Positions 1 through 11,670 of a DNA stretch of 64,000 nt are shown here, one piece after another (position 1 is the first letter of the stretch; the number at the start of each line of letters is the position of its first letter). The translations under genes and the position numbers were made by a program. Below the pieces are notes generated by a model, which was given only the letters and a program-made list of their open reading frames with translations, had not been told where the DNA came from and did no database searches. The stretch is from Xanthomonas melonis (lineage in GTDB: Bacteria > Pseudomonadota > Gammaproteobacteria > Xanthomonadales > Xanthomonadaceae): NCBI RefSeq assembly GCF_020783655.1, contig NZ_JAJGQH010000006.1, forward strand, positions 183,115 to 247,114, in the 5' to 3' direction.

Positions 1-861
1 CTCGTTGTGGTAGTTGGCCAGGTTGCGCGAATCGGCACCCACGCCACGGCCGTCGAACGAACCGGTGTGATTGAGGATGTAGGTTTCACCATTGGAGGTG
101 AAACGACCCCACGGGCCGGTCGCGCTCAGGCTGTCCTCGATGTGGTTCGGGCCGGCCGAGTAACGGGTCAGCGCACGGTCCTTGGCCCACACCGGATCTT
201 CGTTGGTGTAGTTGGCGCCGAACACCAGCGAGGCGCGGTCGGTGGTGGTGCCGGCGGTGAAGGAGTACTGCTCCTTGGAACCGTCGCCGCGACCGTTCTG
301 ACCGAAGTACGCCGAAGCTTCGGCGCCGTCGTAGTTCTGACGCAGGATGATGTTGACCACACCGGCCACGGCATCGGAGCCGTAGATCGCCGAGGCGCCG
401 TCCTTCAGGACTTCGATGCGCTCGATCAGCGAGCTGGGGATGGTCGACATGTCGGTCAGGCCGTTCAGGCTGCTGGTCCAACGCTTGCCGTTCACCAGCA
501 CCAGGGTGCGGTTCTCATTCAAGTTGTACAGGTTGACGTACTGGCCACCCTGCTCCGGATCGGAGGTCAGCACCGCCGCCTTGCTATAGGTCTGGGTGCC
601 GGCGATCGACAGGTTCTGAAGGATGTCGCCGACGCTGACCAGACCGGACTTCTGGATGTCCTGCTGGGACACGGTGAACACCGGCTGCGCGGTTTCCACG
701 TCGACCGAGCGAATGCGCGAGCCGGTGATTTCGATGCGATCCAGCGTCGTGGTCGACGGGGCGGACTGCTCTTGTGCATTGGCGGCAAACGCCGGCGTCA
801 ACGCGATCGCAATACCGGCGGGCAACAGGCCCAGCCGCACTGCGGAGGTGCGAAGGTTCAT
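1..861 (-). CDS. TonB-dependent outer-membrane receptor, N-terminal part (cut by window edge)
   Basis: Outer-membrane receptor that would import a substrate with energy from TonB/ExbBD. Only the first 287 residues are visible; the gene runs off the left edge, so most of the barrel is missing. The ATG at 861 follows GGAGAG at good spacing. A signal peptide (about residues 1-29, ending AFAANAQ) precedes a TonB-box-like stretch (DRIEITGSRI) and a plug domain with LVLVNGKRW and the ERIEVLKDGASAIYGSDA motif at roughly residues 110-150. Barrel strands begin after about residue 160. The AraC gene lies 48 bp upstream on the same strand, so the two may be co-transcribed. The substrate cannot be read from the sequence; sugar or peptide receptors of this N-terminal type are common in Xanthomonas. 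Confidence 0.93.
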   Translation of the reverse strand, partial: MNLRTSAVRLGLLPAGIAIALTPAFAANAQEQSAPSTTTLDRIEITGSRIRSVDVETAQPVFTVSQQDIQKSGLVSVGDILQNLSIAGTQTYSKAAVLTSDPEQGGQYVNLYNLNENRTLVLVNGKRWTSSLNGLTDMSTIPSSLIERIEVLKDGASAIYGSDAVAGVVNIILRQNYDGAEASAYFGQNGRGDGSKEQYSFTAGTTTDRASLVFGANYTNEDPVWAKDRALTRYSAGPNHIEDSLSATGPWGRFTSNGETYILNHTGSFDGRGVGADSRNLANYHNE

Positions 862-909
862 CAATCTCTCCAGGGTTCGTTAGTGGCGCGTTAAGCGCCC
901 CTGTGCAAA

Positions 910-1803
910 TTACGTTTGCGTGAACGCCGTCGCTTTGCGGGTCACGTTCCGTGGCTTTGCCGAATCTGGCGGGATGGCCGCCTGGTCGCGGTAATGGGAG
1001 GCGGAGACACCGAAGCGCGCACGGAACGCGCGCGCGAAACTGCAGCAGTTGTCGAAGCCGCTGGCGGCCGCGACCTCACCGATCATCATCGAGGTATCGC
1101 GCAGCAGATCCGACGCGCGCTCCAGGCGCAGGCGCGCCGACAAGGCCTGCGGACTTTCCTCGTACAGGCTCTGGAAGGTCTTGGAGACGTACCAGCTGGA
1201 GAAGTTGGTCAGCTGCGCCAACTCGCTGATGCGCACCACGCGGTCGCTATTGCCTTCCAGATAGAGACGGGCGCGCTGCATGCGGCCGAAGACCTGGCGG
1301 CGACGACTGCGCGAGCGGCCCGGGCAGCGTTGTTCCTGCTCGATGAAACTGCGTTGCATGGCGGCCAAGTGCAACAGCAGCGGCCGTGCCGAGGCGCTGT
1401 CGCTTTGCGTGGCCGCGTTGCGCCACAGTCGCAACGCGATGCGCAGATCGTTGCGCGCGAGCTGGCTGCGTCCCGGGTACAGCGTGGCATCGGTCAATTC
1501 GGCCAGCGACTGCAGGCTGTCGCCATCCAGACCCACCCCAACACACAAGGCGCCGCGATCTGCCTGCACGTTGGGATGGGAATCCTTGTCGAAGGCGATC
1601 CAGTCGCCTGCACGCAGCCGGAAGCGACCCTCCTTGGATTCCACCCAGGCGCGTCCGCGCAACTGCACCCACAAAGTGAAGGTGGCAGAGACTGTGCGGA
1701 TGCTGCCCAGCCGCGACACCGCCAGACAGGTGGTCGGCGCCGACTCGCCGGCGGTGTCCAGCGTCAGCGCGAGACCGCGATCGGCAGTGATGACCTGTTG
1801 CAT
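910..1803 (-). CDS. AraC-family transcriptional regulator
   Basis: DNA-binding activator or repressor of 297 residues. The N-terminal half is a cupin-like arm (WVESKEGRFRLRAGDWIAFDKDSHPNV, split here only for reading, about residues 50-85 reads as that fold's GDW turn). The last 100 residues hold the double helix-turn-helix of the family, with RISELAQLTNFSSWYVSKTF for the first helix pair and IGEVAAASGFDNCCSFARAF for the second. I chose the ATG at 1803 because GGGGG lies a suitable distance upstream and the translation further upstream looks non-coding. It sits between the CadC-like regulator and the TonB receptor on the same strand, so the receptor is the likely target. The inducer is unknown. 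Confidence 0.9.
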   Translation of the reverse strand: MQQVITADRGLALTLDTAGESAPTTCLAVSRLGSIRTVSATFTLWVQLRGRAWVESKEGRFRLRAGDWIAFDKDSHPNVQADRGALCVGVGLDGDSLQSLAELTDATLYPGRSQLARNDLRIALRLWRNAATQSDSASARPLLLHLAAMQRSFIEQEQRCPGRSRSRRRQVFGRMQRARLYLEGNSDRVVRISELAQLTNFSSWYVSKTFQSLYEESPQALSARLRLERASDLLRDTSMMIGEVAAASGFDNCCSFARAFRARFGVSASHYRDQAAIPPDSAKPRNVTRKATAFTQT

Positions 1804-1913
1804 GTTGGCAGCCCCCTGTACGAAAGAGGGCGCATTGTTTTGCCGAATCTGGCGCCGGTCAGGAAGTTCCGACGAAACCCTGCCGAAATCGCCACGAAGC
1901 CTTTCCGAGAAAG

Positions 1914-4262
1914 TTACGAGGCCATTTTTCTCAGCAGGATCAGCAAGTTGGAGAGCACACCCAAGTTCGCGACGGGGCGCTCCGGCAGCGTCATATGGGC
2001 GATCGCGCTGCCATCTTCTTCGGCCAGTGCCACATACAGCGCACCGCTGTGCTGATCCACGCTGAAGCCGTTGATGGTGGTGAACTTGGTCGCATCCAGG
2101 CATCGCCCGCTGCCACCACTACGCAGCATCGCATCGAAGGTGGCGCAGCTGTCGGTGGGCGAGAGATAGTGCACCTGCCCCGCAATGCCTGGCGCCCAGG
2201 CGCGATAGCGCCAGCGCGACGGCTGCTGCGGATCGATCGCCTGCAAGGTATCGGCTGCCAACGATGGCGCGATCTGCCACAAGCCGCCGCGGCTCAGCCG
2301 CGTCAACAACAGCTGGCCGCTGTGCCGGTCCAGACGCACCTGCGAGACATCCGGCAACGAGGCCAACGCACGCCACGGGCTGCTGCGCCGATCGTACAGG
2401 GTGGCGAAGGTGTGTCCATCCTCGGCCGCGGCGACCACCAACAGACGGTCGGGATCGGGCAGATGGATCGCCTGAAGCGGCCGCGGCTGCGGGACTGGCA
2501 GGCGCACCGCCTCCCCGGTTTCCGGGGTCACCTCGAACAGCGCAGCATGCCCCCGCGCATCGCTGCCGCTGACCAGCACCTGCCGCGCATCGGCCGACCA
2601 GTCGGCCGCCTGCCGCGCATCCGGTCGCACGCCTTCGATCAGACGCACCGAGCCCGGGCGGGTGACATCGCCCCACCACAATCCGTAGGCGCCTGAGCGA
2701 TCGGAGGCGAAGATCAGCTGGCGGCCGTCGGGCGCGATCACGGGATGGTCGTCGCGCCCGCTGGAGACGAACAACCGCCGCCGGAGGTAACCGCCGTTCA
2801 TGGGATCCTGGATGACCTGATACACGCCGAACAAGGGCCTGCGTTGCACGAACACCAGATGGCCCTGCGCAACGTCCGGGGCCTGGGCATCGTCCACCCC
2901 GAGATCGTGCAGGCTGCGATCGCCCAGATCGAGCCGATACAAACGCGACTCGCTGTCCACCCGGCGCCCGAAGACCACCCCGCTGCCGTCCGGCAGCCAG
3001 CTCCAGCCGCGGATGTCGGCGTTGTCGTAGGTCAAGCGCTCGGCACCACCGCCCTGCGCGGGAATCCTCCACAGATCGCCCAGTTGCGGGTTACGCAGGA
3101 ACACGATCCAGCGCCCGTCGGGCGAATAGCGCGGCGCGTAATCGAAGTCGTCGGTGCCGGCACTGTAGCGCAGGGTCTGCCACTGACCACTGTCCAGATC
3201 CAGACGCCGGATACGCGCAGATCCCTGCGCGCCGCTCATGCTGCCGAACAGCAGCGCGCGCCCGTCCGGCGACCAGCTGAAACTGAGCATGTCCGCGCCG
3301 TCGCAGCGCGCTACCTCACGCGCGGCCGTTCCGGTCGCAGCGGCGATCATGATCCGGCACCTGCCATCGGGCGACTGCCGGGAGAACGCGATATCGCGCC
3401 CATCCGGCGACCACGCCGGTAGCCGATCGGAAACGCCGGGCGCAGGCGTCTGCAGCACGCGGGGATACGCGTTGTCGGTGCGCTTGACCAGGATCGACGT
3501 AGTCAGGCGACCTTCGGTCAGCGAGGCATAGGCCACCATGGAGCCGTCGGGCGACAGGCTGGGGGTGAGATCGAAGCCGCCACCGGTGGTGATGACCTGG
3601 TAAGGCCGTTTGGGACTGCCCGGCACGGTGGCCGAGGCCGCGCTGGAAGAGGACATCGGCGCACGCAGCCACAGCATCCACCCTGCCAGGCTCGCCACCA
3701 GCAGCACGGCCAGGGACGTGATGATCGAGACCTTCCAGCGCCCCCGCGCCCCTTTCGAATCCGCAGCGCTGGATGCGTCGGTCGAAGGCGGGCGCGCGCC
3801 CGCTGCCACCGTGTCATCGGCGGCAGCGACCGCAGGGACCGTCTCGACTGGCGACGCTTGCTGCGCAGGCAACGCAGCCGGAAGCGCGTGCGCCGACTCG
3901 GACGCATGCGCCTCCCACGCCACCGGTGCGATCAGGCGGTACCCGGTCTTGGCGATGGTCTCGATATGCTGGGAACGCTCGCTGCCCTGGCTGGCGAAGG
4001 CCTTGCGCAGCTGCGTCACCGCCTGGGTCACCACATCGTTGGTGGGCAAGGTATCCGGCCAGACCTCCGTCAGCAGTTGCTCACGACTGACCACCTGCCC
4101 GGGCTGACGTGCCAGCGTCAGCAGCACCGCCAACGACTTCGGCGCCAACCGCAGCACGCGCCGCGCGCCGGGCACATGCACCTCGCGAGAAGTCACATCG
4201 ACCACGCACTCCCCGACGTACAGCCGGGCAGCGGGCATGGCATTGGCGGGAGGGACACTCAT
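1914..4262 (-). CDS. CadC-like membrane regulator: winged helix, one TM segment, periplasmic beta-propeller
   Basis: One-component regulator of 782 residues. About residues 12-105 form an OmpR/PhoB-type winged helix (LAPKSLAVLLTLARQPGQVV, then a recognition-helix region with VTQAVTQLRKAF). A Pro/Ala-rich linker leads to one membrane segment around residues 180-205 (SIITSLAVLLVASLAGWMLW). The rest is periplasmic, with at least six TolB/PD40-type blades marked by SPDGR or APDGR followed by hydrophobic strands. By analogy with CadC, the outer part would sense a signal or partner and the inner part bind DNA. I prefer the ATG at 4262; a TTG further out at 4307 has no better ribosome site. The AraC and receptor genes follow on the same strand, about 110 bp downstream. 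Confidence 0.85.
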   Translation of the reverse strand: MSVPPANAMPAARLYVGECVVDVTSREVHVPGARRVLRLAPKSLAVLLTLARQPGQVVSREQLLTEVWPDTLPTNDVVTQAVTQLRKAFASQGSERSQHIETIAKTGYRLIAPVAWEAHASESAHALPAALPAQQASPVETVPAVAAADDTVAAGARPPSTDASSAADSKGARGRWKVSIITSLAVLLVASLAGWMLWLRAPMSSSSAASATVPGSPKRPYQVITTGGGFDLTPSLSPDGSMVAYASLTEGRLTTSILVKRTDNAYPRVLQTPAPGVSDRLPAWSPDGRDIAFSRQSPDGRCRIMIAAATGTAAREVARCDGADMLSFSWSPDGRALLFGSMSGAQGSARIRRLDLDSGQWQTLRYSAGTDDFDYAPRYSPDGRWIVFLRNPQLGDLWRIPAQGGGAERLTYDNADIRGWSWLPDGSGVVFGRRVDSESRLYRLDLGDRSLHDLGVDDAQAPDVAQGHLVFVQRRPLFGVYQVIQDPMNGGYLRRRLFVSSGRDDHPVIAPDGRQLIFASDRSGAYGLWWGDVTRPGSVRLIEGVRPDARQAADWSADARQVLVSGSDARGHAALFEVTPETGEAVRLPVPQPRPLQAIHLPDPDRLLVVAAAEDGHTFATLYDRRSSPWRALASLPDVSQVRLDRHSGQLLLTRLSRGGLWQIAPSLAADTLQAIDPQQPSRWRYRAWAPGIAGQVHYLSPTDSCATFDAMLRSGGSGRCLDATKFTTINGFSVDQHSGALYVALAEEDGSAIAHMTLPERPVANLGVLSNLLILLRKMAS

Positions 4263-4384
4263 CGGCAAGGAAACGCATCGCACGCAAAGAGACGACAAAG
4301 GGCGCAACGCGCGGTCGCGCGAAACGCCAAATTCAGCAAAGGACCACGACCGACTGTGTCATGCATCCATTTGGTGCAAATTTT

Positions 4385-4497
4385 ACCCTATGCGCCGTTG
4401 CTTCCTATGACAGGCGGCGACGTCAGGCTCTCTCTCTCTCGCCGACGAATTCGAATAATCACGATGTTCTCTTCGCGCCTTCTGGCGCGATTTTTTT
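4385..4497 (+). ncRNA. Possible small RNA ending in a strong terminator (speculative)
   Basis: The gap 4263-4660 lies between two minus-strand genes, yet it holds a strong plus-strand intrinsic terminator that no visible plus-strand gene needs. Upstream of it are a CGCCG/CGGCG stem-loop near 4392-4418 and a CT run at about 4429-4440. That layout fits a small RNA of about 100 nt. I could not identify a convincing promoter, so the 5' end is a guess. The rest of the gap shows no coding sequence. Confidence 0.25.
4473..4497 (+). terminator. Intrinsic terminator, plus strand, orphan
   Basis: A 7-bp perfect stem (TCGCGCC / GGCGCGA) with a TTCT loop is followed by seven T residues. On the minus strand no T run follows the stem, so it works only for plus-strand transcription. 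No plus-strand gene precedes it. Confidence 0.7.
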
Positions 4498-4660
4498 ATC
4501 TGCGATTCAGCTCGAGCGCCCGAGACCCTTGCACGCCGGAACCGGTTGCAGAACGACCGCACGGCGGCACTTGCGCATCGCCGTGCGATCTGCACAACTA
4601 AAACTGAACTAGCGCTAAGCGACCGCTACCCGACGTAGTGACCGCGCCGGCCGTGCGCGC

Positions 4661-6747
<2,087 letters not shown>

Positions 6748-6884
6748 GTGCAAATTAGAACACGAAACGCAGCGGCCAAGCGCCGCCCGCCTTACGCGCC
6801 GGCACGCGTGCGCGGTGCATCCCGCTCTGGACGCGCCCAGACCCTTGCGCCATGCTCCGCGCCTGCTTGCACGCCACTCTGCCC

Positions 6885-7496
6885 ATGAACTCCAGCGTCT
6901 CACGCCGCCCGTTGACTCACGCCGAAGCCGACGCGTTGCAGGCACGTTGCCCAGCCGGTTGGGAGTACCTGCGCTTGCGTGGCGGCGAGGACGGCTTCGA
7001 TGCCTGCGATGGCCCACTGCGGATCGATGGGGCACTGGAAATCGAGGAGAACGTGCTCGTGGTTCTGGGCGACCTGGAGTGCGACATCCTGTTCGTCAAC
7101 GATATCGCCAGCCTGATCGTCGCCGGGGAACTGCGCGCCCAGGCGATCATCGCCAACGGTGGCCTCCACGTGCTTGGCGACCTCGACTGCCAGACCCTGG
7201 TCGGTCTGTCCTATGGCGATCGTATCTTCGGCTGCACCGGGCGTGCCCGCGTGGGCACGCTGATCGAGGACGCGCATACTTTCGACTTCGTCGGCACATT
7301 CGAAGCCGACCTGATCGCGCCGCAGTCCAACGTCATCGCTGTGCCGGAGAACGCACGCATCGCCCGCGATTTCCGCCACGGCATGGACGCGCAGCAGGCG
7401 CGGGAGGCCTTCGTGGAGAGCGTACTGGAGGATGGCGCGCTCGACGTCGACCGTGTCTGCAGCGTGCTATGGGAAGGCCGCTCGCCGTTGCGTTGA
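6885..7496 (+). CDS. Conserved-looking beta-rich protein of unknown function
   Basis: I do not recognise a named family. The 203-residue product has an acidic start and then a run of short hydrophobic strands separated by G-D or G-E turns from about residue 45 to 150 (LRIDGALEIEENVLVVLGDL, then LIVAGELRAQAIIANGGLHV). This pattern suggests a small right-handed beta-helix, as in bactofilin-like or polymer-forming proteins. No signal peptide or membrane segment is evident. The coding frame is supported by strong third-position GC and a clean stop. Start is uncertain: the ATG at 6885 gives a natural N-terminus, and another in-frame ATG lies at 6852; neither has a clear ribosome site. It stands alone between thiC (divergent) and the chemoreceptor (convergent). 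Confidence 0.7.
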   Translation: MNSSVSRRPLTHAEADALQARCPAGWEYLRLRGGEDGFDACDGPLRIDGALEIEENVLVVLGDLECDILFVNDIASLIVAGELRAQAIIANGGLHVLGDLDCQTLVGLSYGDRIFGCTGRARVGTLIEDAHTFDFVGTFEADLIAPQSNVIAVPENARIARDFRHGMDAQQAREAFVESVLEDGALDVDRVCSVLWEGRSPLR

Positions 7497-7659
7497 ACAC
7501 GTACCGCTGTGCCCCCCTCTCGAATGCAGCGACGCTAGCGCGGTATCGAGGGTCTTTTCCAACCCGGCCTTCGTCCCCACAAACCCGAGCATTGCGCCAA
7601 CAGGCCGCGCCTGGAACGCGCGCAGACGCCCCTGTCAGCCGGCGGCTGCTCGCCCGCGC

Positions 7660-9498
7660 TCACTCCAGGGTGTACCCCACCCGCAGGCCGCCCCAGTGCT
7701 TGCGGCCCACGAAGATCGGCGCAGACAGATCGAACATGATCTGCCCGGTGTCGCGGCGGTAGACCTGCAGGCGGTACGGGTCGGTGTGTGCGCCGACGCT
7801 GCGGCCGACTCGGTCGGTGAACTTGCGCTTGGTGCGGTTGCCGACCAGATCGCGCTTGGGGTCGCCGGTCAACGGCTGGGTGAAACGCAGGTTGTGGGTG
7901 GGCACGTAGCCGTCGGGATTGGCGCAGATCGCAAACACGATCCACGGATGCGCCTCCAGCAGCGGCTCCTGCAGCGGCGGAAGCACGTGATCGCACACCG
8001 CGTCGAAGTCGGTGCTGAACTTGGCCGGCTCCACGCCGGGGATCGGAGTATAGGTGCGCGCGAACAACGCCGCCTCGTCGATCTGGCCGCGTGCCATCGC
8101 CTGTGCCAGGGCCGTGCCGATCTTGCCTGCCGTGGCGACGGCCAGTTCCTTGACGCGCGCATGCCGCGGCACCTGCAACGGGTCCGCCGGCAGTCGGAAC
8201 AGCCCCACGCAATCGCGCAGGGTCTCGGTGCCGCGCTCCAGCGCTTCGCTGCGTTCGGCCACATGGGCGGCGTGCTGCAGATTGCTGCGACCCAGCGCGA
8301 CCACACCATCCACCGCGTGCTCGATCCCGCGAATCTCCCCATCCTGCGCCTGGATGCGCCCGGCCACCGTGGTCATCGCGGCACTGGCCTGGCCAAGCAC
8401 GCGGGTGATGCCGTCGAGCACCGCTTCGGTGCCGCGCGCGGAGGCCGCACCTTCGCCTACCGCGGCGCTGGTTTCGGCCAGGATCGCGCGTACATCGCGC
8501 GCCGCAGTGGCAGCGCGTTCGGCCAGCCGGCGGATCTCGGTGGCCACGACGGCGAAGCCGCGCCCGGCCTCGCCGGCATGCGCGGCCTCGATACTGGCGT
8601 TGATCGACAGAATATTGGTCTGGAAGGCCACCGAGTCGATGACCTCGATGACCTCGCCAGCGCGTGCGGCCCGCCGTTCCACTTCGTGCATCGCCTGGCC
8701 CAGCGCATGCGCCGCGGCCACGCCCTGGCGTGCGCTGTCGTCGGCGCTGGCCGCCAACGCGATCACCTGCGCCAGTTCGGCGTTGACGTCCTGCAGGCTG
8801 GACGAGAGCCGCTCCACAGCCATGCGCGCCCCATCCAGCGCGTCGGTCTGCGCCTGCGACTGGCGCACCATTTCGTCGTTCTCGGCCACCAGCGGCGGCA
8901 CTTCGGCGGCGATCTGCACCGACAGCGCCACGGCCTGGCGGATCGCTTCGGCCAGGTTGCCGAAGCCGGCCTGCAGCCGGCGGCCCATCTCGGTCTCCGC
9001 CAGGCCTGGTGGCAACAGCAATTCCAGTTCGCACCCGGCCAGCGCCTGCGCGGTGCGCTCCAGCACCGTGCGGTCTTCGTGCTCGGCCTGCAGGCGCGCC
9101 ACCAGCGGTTGCAGCAGGGGCGAGATCGGCACCGGACGGCTGTCTTCGGCCAGACGCGTGGCTTCGCGCAGCAGGATCGCGGTTTCCACATGCGGCAACG
9201 ACAGCATCCAGCCGCCATGCTCACGGTCGCGCACGTAGCGCACGCGCCGGGCCGGATCGTCGCCCGGTGCGGCCCACACGCCTTCGTCACCGACCAGATC
9301 GGCCGCAGCCAATCCCCATAACACCGTCGCCGGCGCGCCGATCAGATCGCTGGCAGTCGTACCCAGCACATCCAGGCCGACACGGTTGCAGGCCACGACC
9401 TGGGCAGCGGCCGACAGGCGCAGCAACGCCACCGGGGCATCGGGAAGCAGGGCCGCCTGGGTTTGCGACGGCACATCGGGCTGTTGCATCGAGCTCAT
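7660..9498 (-). CDS. Soluble methyl-accepting chemotaxis protein with C-terminal sensor-like domain
   Basis: Chemoreceptor of 612 residues with no membrane segment or signal peptide, so cytoplasmic. An N-terminal PAS-like domain occupies about residues 15-110. The coiled signalling domain follows, with the kinase-contact tip [19 protein letters not shown] and [18 protein letters not shown] in the middle of the protein. A C-terminal domain of about 130 residues (from [13 protein letters not shown]) resembles the Cache-like tail found after the signalling domain in some receptors; it ends LRVGYTLE. The ATG at 9498 has AGGA 7 nt upstream and is preferred over the ATG at 9516. The ggt gene is 80 bp upstream on the same strand. 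The ligand is unknown. Confidence 0.88.
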   Translation of the reverse strand: MSSMQQPDVPSQTQAALLPDAPVALLRLSAAAQVVACNRVGLDVLGTTASDLIGAPATVLWGLAAADLVGDEGVWAAPGDDPARRVRYVRDREHGGWMLSLPHVETAILLREATRLAEDSRPVPISPLLQPLVARLQAEHEDRTVLERTAQALAGCELELLLPPGLAETEMGRRLQAGFGNLAEAIRQAVALSVQIAAEVPPLVAENDEMVRQSQAQTDALDGARMAVERLSSSLQDVNAELAQVIALAASADDSARQGVAAAHALGQAMHEVERRAARAGEVIEVIDSVAFQTNILSINASIEAAHAGEAGRGFAVVATEIRRLAERAATAARDVRAILAETSAAVGEGAASARGTEAVLDGITRVLGQASAAMTTVAGRIQAQDGEIRGIEHAVDGVVALGRSNLQHAAHVAERSEALERGTETLRDCVGLFRLPADPLQVPRHARVKELAVATAGKIGTALAQAMARGQIDEAALFARTYTPIPGVEPAKFSTDFDAVCDHVLPPLQEPLLEAHPWIVFAICANPDGYVPTHNLRFTQPLTGDPKRDLVGNRTKRKFTDRVGRSVGAHTDPYRLQVYRRDTGQIMFDLSAPIFVGRKHWGGLRVGYTLE

Positions 9499-9578
9499 GG
9501 GAATGTCCTGGTCCATCGCTGTCGTTAGCGGCGCGTCGTGGCTGGAGTTGAGCGGCGAACTCGAACCGGGCGGCCTGT

Positions 9579-11288
9579 TCAGTAGCCGGCGGCCTGTCCG
9601 TCCTTGCGGCTCTCCGACGCTCCGTAATAGACGCCGCTGGCCGCATCGCGTGCGATCGCCTGGTAGCCGCCGTACGGACCATCGGCAAAGATCACCCGAT
9701 GCCCCTTGCGCATCAGTGCGCGGATGGTGTCGTAGGAGAAGCCGGTTTCCAGATTGAGCTCGCCGCCATCGCGCATTGCGGTGGCCTGACCGGTGGGCTC
9801 GGTGGAGCCTTCGTGCTGGATACGCGGCGCGTCGCCGGCTTCCTGCAGATTCATGTGGAAGTCCACCAGGTTCATCACGATCTGCACATGCCCCTGCGGC
9901 TGCATCGCCCCGCCCATCACGCCAAAGCTCAGCCACGGCTTTCCGTCCTTGGTGACGAAGGCCGGGATGATGGTCTGGAACGGCCGCTTGCCCGGCGCAT
10001 AGCCGTTGGGATGGTCCTTCTTCAGCACGAACATCTCGCCGCGATCCTGCAGGATGAAGCCCAGGCCGGGCGGCGCCATGCCGCTGCCCATCCCGCGATA
10101 GTTGGACTGGATCAGCGACACCATCATGCCGTCGGCATCGGCCACGGTCATGTAGATGGTGTCGCCCTCTTCCAACTGCCTGGGCGTGCCGGGCTGGACT
10201 TCCTTGAGCACCTTGTCCATCGAGATCAGCGCGCGGCGCTGGGTCGCGTAGTCCTTGGAGATCAGCCTGGCCAGCGGTGCCGGCTGAAAGGCCGGGTCGG
10301 CGTAGAAGCGCGCACGGTCGGCAAACGCCAGCTTCTTGGCCTCGGTGAACAAGTGCACGTGCTCGGCCGAACCGAACGGGATCTTGGAAAAATCGTAGCC
10401 TTCCAGGATGTTGAGCATCTGCAATGCGGCGATGCCCTGGCTGTTGGGCGGCAATTCCCACACGTCGTAACCGCGGTAGTTGGTGCCGACCGGCTCCACC
10501 CACTCGCCTTGATGGCTGGCCATGTCCTCATAGCTGAGGTAGCCACCGTTGGCCTTGAAGTAGGCACCGATGGTGCGCGCGATCCCGCCCTTGTAGAACG
10601 CATCGCGGCCGCCGTCGGCGATCTGCTGCAGCGTGTTGGCCAGATTCGGGTTCTTCCACAGCTCCCCCTTGCGCGGGGCGCGGCCATCGATGGTGAACTG
10701 CTCCTTGAAGCCGGGGTATTGCGACAGGCGCGGCACCGAACGATCCCAGTAATAGGCGATGGTCTCGGCGACCGGATGGCCTTCGCGCGCATAGCGGATC
10801 GCCGGCGCCAGGTTCTGTGCCATCGGCTTGCGGCCGAAGCGCTCGTGCAGCGCGAACCAGCCGTCCACTGCGCCCGGCACCGAGATCGGCAACGGGCCGG
10901 TCGGCGGTATGTCCTTCAGCCCACGGCGCTGGAACTCGGCCAGGGTCAGCGACTTGGGCGAACGGCCCGAACCGTTGTAACCGTAGAGTTTGCTGGTCTT
11001 GGGATCCCAGACGATGGCGAACAGATCCCCGCCCACGCCGTTGCCGGTCGGCTCCATCAGGCCCAGCGCCGCATTGGCGGCAATGGCCGCATCCACCGCC
11101 GAGCCGCCATCCTTCATCACATCCAGCGCGATCTGGGTGGCCAACGGTTGCGAGGTCGCGGCCATGGCGTGCGGAGCAATGACTTCCGAGCGGGTGGCGA
11201 AGGGCTGCCCGGTGATGCGGTCGGCAGCGCCGAGAGGCGGCGCGAGCAGCGCCAGAGCAGAGACCAACAGCACAGGGACGCGACGCAT
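9579..11288 (-). CDS. ggt: Gamma-glutamyltransferase (GGT)
   Basis: Periplasmic Ntn-hydrolase that cleaves gamma-glutamyl bonds, for example in glutathione, or transfers the glutamyl group. The 569-residue precursor has a signal peptide (about residues 1-21). It should self-cleave before the catalytic threonine, here Thr377 in [15 protein letters not shown]. The usual TTH start of the small subunit is TIY here, which resembles a GGT-like subgroup rather than the E. coli enzyme. The following NYRGMGSG and GFILQDRG stretches fit the family. The ATG at 11288 follows GGAG at 9-nt spacing; an in-frame extension to 11372 is unsupported. It may share a transcript with the chemoreceptor downstream. 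Confidence 0.94.
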   Translation of the reverse strand: MRRVPVLLVSALALLAPPLGAADRITGQPFATRSEVIAPHAMAATSQPLATQIALDVMKDGGSAVDAAIAANAALGLMEPTGNGVGGDLFAIVWDPKTSKLYGYNGSGRSPKSLTLAEFQRRGLKDIPPTGPLPISVPGAVDGWFALHERFGRKPMAQNLAPAIRYAREGHPVAETIAYYWDRSVPRLSQYPGFKEQFTIDGRAPRKGELWKNPNLANTLQQIADGGRDAFYKGGIARTIGAYFKANGGYLSYEDMASHQGEWVEPVGTNYRGYDVWELPPNSQGIAALQMLNILEGYDFSKIPFGSAEHVHLFTEAKKLAFADRARFYADPAFQPAPLARLISKDYATQRRALISMDKVLKEVQPGTPRQLEEGDTIYMTVADADGMMVSLIQSNYRGMGSGMAPPGLGFILQDRGEMFVLKKDHPNGYAPGKRPFQTIIPAFVTKDGKPWLSFGVMGGAMQPQGHVQIVMNLVDFHMNLQEAGDAPRIQHEGSTEPTGQATAMRDGGELNLETGFSYDTIRALMRKGHRVIFADGPYGGYQAIARDAASGVYYGASESRKDGQAAGY

Positions 11289-11513
11289 TGCAGGCAACTC
11301 CAAAGGACAGGACGGATGGAGACGCCACCATACCAGCGGCCTCGCCTTGCAGCGCTCGATCGCACGCTGCACCGCGCCATGAACCCGCGCAATTGGCGAT
11401 CCTGATCAGCCCGTCCGGCTGCCGGGCGATGCGGTTTCAGCGGTAACCATGCTGGCGCGCCGCGGCCTGCCACCACATCGCCGACGCATTCGCAGATGTT
11501 TCATCCGCAAGGG

Positions 11514-11544
11514 TTGACACCTCACTGGCAGCGATGGTTATCTC
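11514..11544 (+). promoter_or_regulatory. Putative promoter of the ilv-leu operon
   Basis: A consensus -35 box TTGACA (11514-11519) is followed by a weak -10 candidate, TATCTC at 11539-11544. Spacing is 19 nt, longer than ideal. If this -10 is used, transcription would begin at or next to the leader-peptide ATG at 11551. The -35 is clear; the -10 is inferred. Confidence 0.5.
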
Positions 11545-11550
11545 AGCCAC

Positions 11551-11670
11551 ATGTCGCATCGCCCCGCCACCTTGAACGCCTGCCTGTCCGCGCCTTCCGG
11601 CGCGTCGGCGTCGCTTCTCGTGCTCGTACTCATTACCTCGCCAACCGGTGCGGGACGAGACTTCGTGTAG
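11551..11670 (+). CDS. ilv operon leader peptide (39 aa)
   Basis: Short ORF whose translation should control transcription of the ilv-leu genes. Residues 22-28 read LLVLVLI: every control residue is a branched-chain amino acid. The codons are CTT, CTC, GTG, CTC, GTA, CTC, ATT, several of them rare in this GC-rich genome, where CTG and ATC dominate; that would sharpen stalling when charged tRNA is short. The reading frame ends at TAG 11668-11670, and the antiterminator segment lies inside its last codons. No Shine-Dalgarno sequence precedes the ATG. Too short for ordinary gene finders. Confidence 0.88.
   Translation: MSHRPATLNACLSAPSGASASLLVLVLITSPTGAGRDFV

Noticed and set aside
4263..4307. 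Longer N-terminus of the CadC-like regulator from TTG 4307
   Set aside because: No Shine-Dalgarno sequence and the added residues do not resemble the family start; ATG 4262 begins just before the winged helix.
9499..10503. Upstream extension of the chemoreceptor frame to 947 codons
   Set aside because: It would overlap the ggt coding region in another frame; the ATG at 9498 has a good ribosome site and begins a normal protein.
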